Below the pieces are notes generated by a model. The model was not told the DNA's origin and did no database searches. It was given only the letters and a program-made list of their open reading frames with translations. Source: JBPCRW01 sp050996405 (GTDB lineage Bacteria; Acidobacteriota; Blastocatellia; Pyrinomonadales; Pyrinomonadaceae). From it: a stretch of 9,717 bases of DNA. Below, in pieces: positions 5,813 to 9,717 of this stretch (within the stretch, counting starts at the first letter, position 1; each line of letters starts with the position of its first letter). A program made the position numbers and the translations under genes. Location of the stretch: positions 1 to 9,717 of the forward strand of contig JBPCRW010000276.1 of the NCBI GenBank assembly GCA_050996405.1, in the 5' to 3' direction.

Positions 5813-6976
5813 ATGTCAGTCGAAAACGCAGGTCATTCGTCAAATCGTTTGTTGTCGCTCGATGTTTTTCGCGGAATGAGCGTCGCCGGAATGGTTTTGG
5901 TCAACAATCCTGGAACGTGGTCGGCGATTTATCCGCCGCTCGAACACGCGACCTGGAACGGCTGGACACCGACGGATTTCGTTTTCCCGTTTTTCATTTT
6001 CATCGTCGGCGTGGCGATAACGCTGGCTTTGGGAAAAAGAGTCGAAACGGGCGGCGTGAATCGTGACGTTTATTTGAAAATCGTCAAACGCGCCGTCGTG
6101 ATTTTTCTGCTCGGAACATTTTTAGCGACATTTCCTTTTTACAATTTTACAAAAGAGTCGTGGCTTGACGTTTCGACCGTGCGGATTATGGGCGTTTTGC
6201 AGCGCATCGCCGTCTGCTATTTTTTCAGCGCGTTGATTTTTTTGAAAACCAATTGGAAACAGCAGGCAATTATCGCCGCCGCGCTGCTTTTGATTTACTG
6301 GGCGTTAATGACTTTGATAAATGTTCCGGGCTGTGAAGTGACGACTTTTAACGATAAAGCCTGTAATTTGGCGGCATATCTCGACCGCCTGATTCTGACG
6401 GAAAATCATAGCTGGAGACAATCAAAGGTTTTTGACCCGGAAGGTTTGCTTTCGACAATTCCGGCGATTGCGACTTGTCTTGCGGGAGTTTTAACCGGAC
6501 ACTGGCTGCGTCAAAAGCGCGACGATTATCAAAAGGTTGCGGCGTTGTTTTTCTTCGGCGTTTGTTTGTGCGCCGTCGGCTGGATTTGGAATTTCTGGTT
6601 TCCGATAAACAAATCTTTATGGACAAGCTCGTTCGTCGTTTATATGACTGGACTCGCGCTCTGTTTCTTAGGATTTTGCTACTGGCTGATTGACATCAAA
6701 GGCTATAAAAAATGGTCGAAACCATTTGTCATTTTCGGTATGAACGCGCTGGTTTTATTCGTCGGTTCGGGCGTGATGGCGAGGCTTTTGGGATTGATAA
6801 AAGTTTCGAGCGCGGGCGGAAAATCAATTTCTTTGCAGGAAGCGATTTTCAACAACATCTTTCTGCCGTTCGCTTCGCCGATAAATGCATCGCTGGCTTT
6901 TGCGATTTGTTTTATTTTGGTCTGGTTATTTTTGCTGTGGCTGCTCTATCGGAAGAAAATTTTTATCAAAGTTTAA
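5813..6976 (+). CDS. HGSNAT/NagX-type membrane acyltransferase (DUF5009/DUF1624 family)
   Basis: A 387-residue polytopic membrane protein resembling the transmembrane part of heparan-alpha-glucosaminide N-acetyltransferase and bacterial NagX. Family signatures are clear: RLLSLDVFRGMSVAGMVLVNN (12-32), the EHATWNGWTPTDFVFPFFIF block (44-63) and DPEGLLSTIPAI (208-219). H45 aligns with the active-site histidine of human HGSNAT. About ten hydrophobic segments follow. In the family, acetyl groups from cytosolic acetyl-CoA are moved across the membrane to a glucosamine-type acceptor. For bacterial members the substrate is mostly unproven. The ATG at 5813 sits 12 bases after AAGGAA and directly before the conserved N-terminal motif. 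It is divergent from the YihY-SIS pair, sharing a 103-base control region. The nearby aminosugar SIS enzyme is consistent with amino-sugar or peptidoglycan-fragment metabolism (inference). The 28 bases after its stop, before the convergent CHY gene, show no clear terminator. Confidence 0.93.
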   Translation: MSVENAGHSSNRLLSLDVFRGMSVAGMVLVNNPGTWSAIYPPLEHATWNGWTPTDFVFPFFIFIVGVAITLALGKRVETGGVNRDVYLKIVKRAVVIFLLGTFLATFPFYNFTKESWLDVSTVRIMGVLQRIAVCYFFSALIFLKTNWKQQAIIAAALLLIYWALMTLINVPGCEVTTFNDKACNLAAYLDRLILTENHSWRQSKVFDPEGLLSTIPAIATCLAGVLTGHWLRQKRDDYQKVAALFFFGVCLCAVGWIWNFWFPINKSLWTSSFVVYMTGLALCFLGFCYWLIDIKGYKKWSKPFVIFGMNALVLFVGSGVMARLLGLIKVSSAGGKSISLQEAIFNNIFLPFASPINASLAFAICFILVWLFLLWLLYRKKIFIKV

Positions 6977-7004
6977 CAACGAAATTATTTGATTTTTAAG
7001 TTGT

Positions 7005-7346
7005 CTATCGAACTTCAAAATAAAAATTGTAATGATTAGCGCAAGCCGGATTAAACTTTCGACGACACTGCGGGCAAGTCGAATCGCATTCAAAATATTC
7101 CGAAATTGCTAATTGATAACCGCAGCCGCCGCACAAAACCGCCCGCGAATCGAATTCATCAAACGACCAAACTTGAGGCGCGTGATTTGAAAATTCGGCG
7201 TGACATTCAAAACACGGAAACCATTTCCCGCAGCACTTAAATTTTATGGCGATAATGTCAACTTCGCCGTGATAATGCCCGCATCGCGTCTGCGCGTCAA
7301 CGTTTGAGCCGTGAATTTCTACACCCTGAATTATTTTCACAAACAC
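7005..7346 (-). CDS. CHY zinc-finger protein
   Basis: A 113-residue protein that is essentially one CHY zinc-finger domain, the domain of yeast Hot13 and plant/animal CHY-RING proteins. Bacterial single-domain members have no settled role. Likely ligands are C22/H24 (CGHYH), C38/C39, C45, C48/H49, H55, C72/C75, C91/C94, C102 and H105, enough for three zinc ions. C87 is an additional cysteine. The motifs DAQTRCGHYH, IAIKFKCCGKWFPCFECH, and FDSRAVLCGGCG are typical of the bacterial family. No signal or membrane segment is seen, so it is probably cytosolic. The GTG at 7346 is the first start after the helicase stop, with only four codons between. No ribosome site lies close to it. It is probably co-transcribed with, and translationally coupled to, the helicase gene. 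Confidence 0.9.
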   Translation of the reverse strand: MFVKIIQGVEIHGSNVDAQTRCGHYHGEVDIIAIKFKCCGKWFPCFECHAEFSNHAPQVWSFDEFDSRAVLCGGCGYQLAISEYFECDSTCPQCRRKFNPACANHYNFYFEVR

Positions 7347-7358
7347 AAAATATATTTT

Positions 7359-9717
7359 TCAAGCCCTTTCCAGATTGGCAAATTTTTCAATCAATTTTTT
7401 TTGTCCGAAACCTGGAAAGCTGATTGTTAATTTTACGTTGTCGCCCGTTCCTTCGCGCCGTAAAACCAAGCCTTTGCCATATTTTGCGTGGCGAACGTGC
7501 GTTCCGGCGACAAAGCCGATTTCCGGTTTCTGGTTTCTGGTTTCTGGTTTCGACTGACTCGAAGCGGCTTTCAGATTATCAAATGCTGAACTTCGCGGTT
7601 TTTCACCCGTTCCTTGTCCCTCGTCACCTGTCCCTTTTCGCTTATTAAAAAACTCGGCAATCGCGTCGGTTGAATTATAGGTTTTGCCAGTGTAAAGATT
7701 TTTCGGTTTTTCAAACTGCTTTTCTTCGCCGCGCAGGATTTTCGCCGCTTGCTTGTTATTTTGAACGCCTGCGCTTCGTTTAAATGAAAGCCACGACGAG
7801 CCGCGCGAAGTGTCTTCTATCATTTCCAGCGGCATTTCGTTCAAAAACTGCGACGGTTCGGCGGCGATTTCCTCGCCGTAAATCCGGCGGCGCATCGAGT
7901 GCGTGACATACAAAATTTTTTCGGCGCGCGTAATGGCGACATACGCGAGACGGCGTTCTTCTTCCAATTCCTTCGGGTCGTTTATCGAGCGCGAATGCGG
8001 AAAAATTCCATCTTCCAAACCGACTAAAAAAACAATCGGAAACTCCAAACCTTTCGCGGCGTGAACCGTCATCATCGTGACACTCGCGCTGCGGTCATAT
8101 TTGTCGGTGTCGGAACTCAAAGCCGCATGGTCTATAAAATCGCGCAAACCTTCGGCTTCCTGTTTGTCATAATCGACGGCGGCATTGACTAATTCTTCAA
8201 GGTTTTCGACGCGCGCATTCGCTTCGTCAGAATTTTCGGCGCGGAGCATATTGGCGTAACCCGTATCTTCAATCGCCGCGACGACGATTTGCGAAACGGG
8301 CTGGTCGGTTTGCGCGAATTCGGAAACTTTGGTTTGCAAACTTTCGATAACTTTCTTGAAATTTTTTAACGCTTCGACGGCTCGCGGCGTTAAATTTCGC
8401 GGCTGTTCATATTTTTCGTCGGTAATAATCGCAATCGTTTCCCACAACGAAGCGCCGAAATCTCTGGCGCGAAACGCGAGTTCGTCCAAACTCGTTTTGC
8501 CTAGCCCGCGCGTCGGCGTGTTGACGACGCGCAGTAAAGCGATGTCGTCAAACGGGTTGAGCGCGAGTTTTAGATAAGCGATAACGTCTTTAATTTCGGC
8601 GCGTTCGTAAAATGAAAATCCGCCGACGATGTTGTATTCGATTCGGGCGCGGCGCAGAGATTCCTCAAAAACGCGGGATTGCGCGTTTGTTCGATACAAA
8701 ATCGCAAATTTATCTTGCGGATTTTTTCTGCGATGCTCGTCAATTTTCTGCGCGACAAAACGCGCTTCGCCGTCGCCGTCAAACGCCTGATGATAAAAAA
8801 TCTTTTCGCCCGATGGATTATTTGTCCAGAGTTTTTTCTTTTTCTGCTCGACATTGTTTTCGATAATCGCGTGCGCCGCGTCGAGAATCGTCTGCGTCGA
8901 GCGATAATTTTGTTCGAGCATAATCACCTTCGCGTTCGGATAATGCTGTTCAAAATCCAGGATATTGCGAATATCGGCTTGCCGAAAACCGTAGATAGAT
9001 TGCGCGTCATCGCCGACGACGCAGATATTCTGCTGTTTCTCGGTCAGATATTTTATCAGCGCGAATTGCAGCGCATTCGTATCCTGATATTCATCAACCA
9101 GAATATATTTGAATTTGTTGTTGTATTTTTCGCGGACTTCCGGCACTAAGCGCAAAAGCCGGACGGTTTTTATCAGCAAATCGTCAAAATCGAGCGCGTT
9201 TGAATTATTCAGACGTTCTTCATACATTTTGAAAACTCTCGCAATCGCCGCTTTTCGCTCGTCCGTATATTCAATTTTCGCCGAGTAATCTTCAACACCT
9301 TCACCGCGATTTTTCGACGCGGAAATTTGATTTTGAACGAGCCGCGCCGAAAGCTGTTTTTCGTCTAAGCCAATATCTTTGACGCAGGCTTTAATGACTT
9401 TTATCGAATCGTCGGTGTCGTAAATCGTAAAGGATTTTTTGTAGCCTTCCTGCAAACTTTCGATGTCCTGCCGCAGAATACGAACGCAAAGACTGTGAAA
9501 AGTCGAAATCAGCGGCGCGGATTGCAGTTTTTGATTTTGCAAAAGCTGATGGACGCGCTCGCGCATCTCGCCCGCCGCTTTGTTGGTAAAAGTGACGGCG
9601 AGAATGTTATACGGCGCGACATTTTTTTCGCTGATTAAATAAGCGATGCGAACCGTGATGACGCGCGTTTTTCCAGAGCCTGCGCCCGCCAAAATCAATA
9701 ACGCGCCTTCGGTCGTC
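7359..9717 (-). CDS. pcrA: ATP-dependent DNA helicase, PcrA/UvrD family (5' partial)
   Basis: A superfamily 1A 3'-5' DNA helicase for repair and removal of replication blocks. The frame stays open to the window edge (TTEGALLILAGAGSGKT), so roughly 25-30 N-terminal residues including the Q motif are missing, and the codon at 9698 is an internal Leu. Counting from it: Walker A GAGSGKT 5-11, motif Ia TFTNKAA 36-42, Ib STFHSLC 65-71, Walker B VDEYQDTN 201-208, GDDAQSIYGFRQAD 229-242, LEQNYRST 261-268, TVHAAKGLEF 544-553 and EERRLAYVAITRAE 580-593. All motifs are intact. After a variable linker (about 640-728) a Tudor-like C-terminal domain follows (GTHVRHAKYGKG 732-743), as in PcrA. RecB/RecC partners and an AddA-type nuclease domain are absent, so PcrA/UvrD is the best assignment. 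Oddly, the linker DNA is filled with 7-base tandem repeats (see the repeat entries). Confidence 0.95.
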   Translation of the reverse strand, partial: TTEGALLILAGAGSGKTRVITVRIAYLISEKNVAPYNILAVTFTNKAAGEMRERVHQLLQNQKLQSAPLISTFHSLCVRILRQDIESLQEGYKKSFTIYDTDDSIKVIKACVKDIGLDEKQLSARLVQNQISASKNRGEGVEDYSAKIEYTDERKAAIARVFKMYEERLNNSNALDFDDLLIKTVRLLRLVPEVREKYNNKFKYILVDEYQDTNALQFALIKYLTEKQQNICVVGDDAQSIYGFRQADIRNILDFEQHYPNAKVIMLEQNYRSTQTILDAAHAIIENNVEQKKKKLWTNNPSGEKIFYHQAFDGDGEARFVAQKIDEHRRKNPQDKFAILYRTNAQSRVFEESLRRARIEYNIVGGFSFYERAEIKDVIAYLKLALNPFDDIALLRVVNTPTRGLGKTSLDELAFRARDFGASLWETIAIITDEKYEQPRNLTPRAVEALKNFKKVIESLQTKVSEFAQTDQPVSQIVVAAIEDTGYANMLRAENSDEANARVENLEELVNAAVDYDKQEAEGLRDFIDHAALSSDTDKYDRSASVTMMTVHAAKGLEFPIVFLVGLEDGIFPHSRSINDPKELEEERRLAYVAITRAEKILYVTHSMRRRIYGEEIAAEPSQFLNEMPLEMIEDTSRGSSWLSFKRSAGVQNNKQAAKILRGEEKQFEKPKNLYTGKTYNSTDAIAEFFNKRKGTGDEGQGTGEKPRSSAFDNLKAASSQSKPETRNQKPEIGFVAGTHVRHAKYGKGLVLRREGTGDNVKLTISFPGFGQKKLIEKFANLERA
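7438..7451 (-). repeat. Pair of degenerate heptamers inside the helicase Tudor-like domain
   Basis: On the - strand, ggaacgg followed by gcgacaa. It matches the last two units of the 7600-7634 run at 12 of 14 bases. It encodes part of the loop EGTGDN, residues 749-754, between strands of the C-terminal domain. Confidence 0.4.
7516..7550 (-). repeat. Tandem heptamer run, five units, in the helicase linker
   Basis: Read on the - strand: aaaccag three times, then aaaccgg and aaatcgg (35 bases). Because 7 is not a multiple of 3, the encoded peptide shows a 7-residue near-repeat (KPETRNQ, then KPEIG) at residues 718-729. It ends just before the Tudor-like domain. Confidence 0.85.
7600..7634 (-). 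repeat. Degenerate tandem heptamer run, five units, in the helicase linker
   Basis: Read on the - strand as gggacag, gtgacga, gggacaa, ggaacgg, gtgaaaa (35 bases). It encodes the Gly-rich stretch GTGDEGQGTGEK, residues 689-700. Unit-to-unit similarity is imperfect, but the 7-base phase is kept throughout. Confidence 0.65.

Noticed and set aside
6977..7004. A terminator between the convergent acetyltransferase and CHY genes
   Set aside because: The 28-base gap is AT-rich but forms no stem of useful length, so no terminator can be supported.
7516..7634. A CRISPR-like array
   Set aside because: Units are only 7 bases, directly abutting, without spacers, and lie inside an intact coding frame.
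8679..9149. A 156-codon open frame on the + strand inside the helicase gene
   Set aside because: It is fully antisense to conserved helicase motifs, and its composition mirrors the opposite strand; no family resemblance.

Overview
The window looks like an ordinary chromosomal stretch of a Gram-negative-type bacterium, most likely an acidobacterium of the Blastocatellia/Pyrinomonadaceae kind. This is inferred from the crowd of soluble Hanks-type Ser/Thr kinases carrying zinc ribbons, PEGA and FHA modules, a zinc-ribbon plus DUF4190 protein whose ribbon ends in Cys-x-x-Asp, and intermediate base composition. No phylogenetic marker is present, so the assignment is tentative. There are eight protein-coding genes, two of them cut by the window edges. 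I see no RNA gene, insertion sequence, phage gene or CRISPR array, and no gene-free stretch longer than about 105 bases.

Bases 1-3408, all + strand, form a signalling block. It holds the 3' part of a Ser/Thr kinase with a PEGA domain and three C-terminal zinc ribbons, then a small zinc-ribbon protein with two membrane segments (DUF4190). It ends with an FHA-zinc-knuckle-kinase protein. Both internal gaps carry a good TATAAT box, so the three genes are probably neighbours in function with separate promoters rather than one strict operon. The FHA domain could read phosphothreonine made by the first kinase, but that is inference.

Bases 3460-3502 hold an inverted repeat built from the heptamer ggaaaat. 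It lies between the convergent FHA-kinase and SIS genes.

Bases 3502-6976 hold a possible amino-sugar/envelope block. A two-SIS-domain sugar-phosphate isomerase/deaminase (GlmS-like, without the glutaminase half) lies 9 bases downstream of a YihY-type membrane protein on the - strand. Across a 103-base divergent promoter region, a HGSNAT/NagX-type membrane acetyltransferase runs on the + strand. SIS-type glucosamine-6-phosphate deaminase (NagB-II) and NagX occur together in known N-acetylglucosamine pathways, so the pairing is suggestive.

Bases 7005-9717 on the - strand hold a PcrA/UvrD-type helicase (5' end outside the window) followed after 12 bases, in the same reading frame, by a CHY zinc-finger protein. 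The helicase's 3' coding region contains two 35-base runs of 7-base repeats plus a further pair of related units. These resemble short tandem heptamers known from cyanobacteria and are the most unusual DNA-level signal here.

Four of the eight genes encode predicted small zinc-binding modules. I found no convincing new defence or mobile system.
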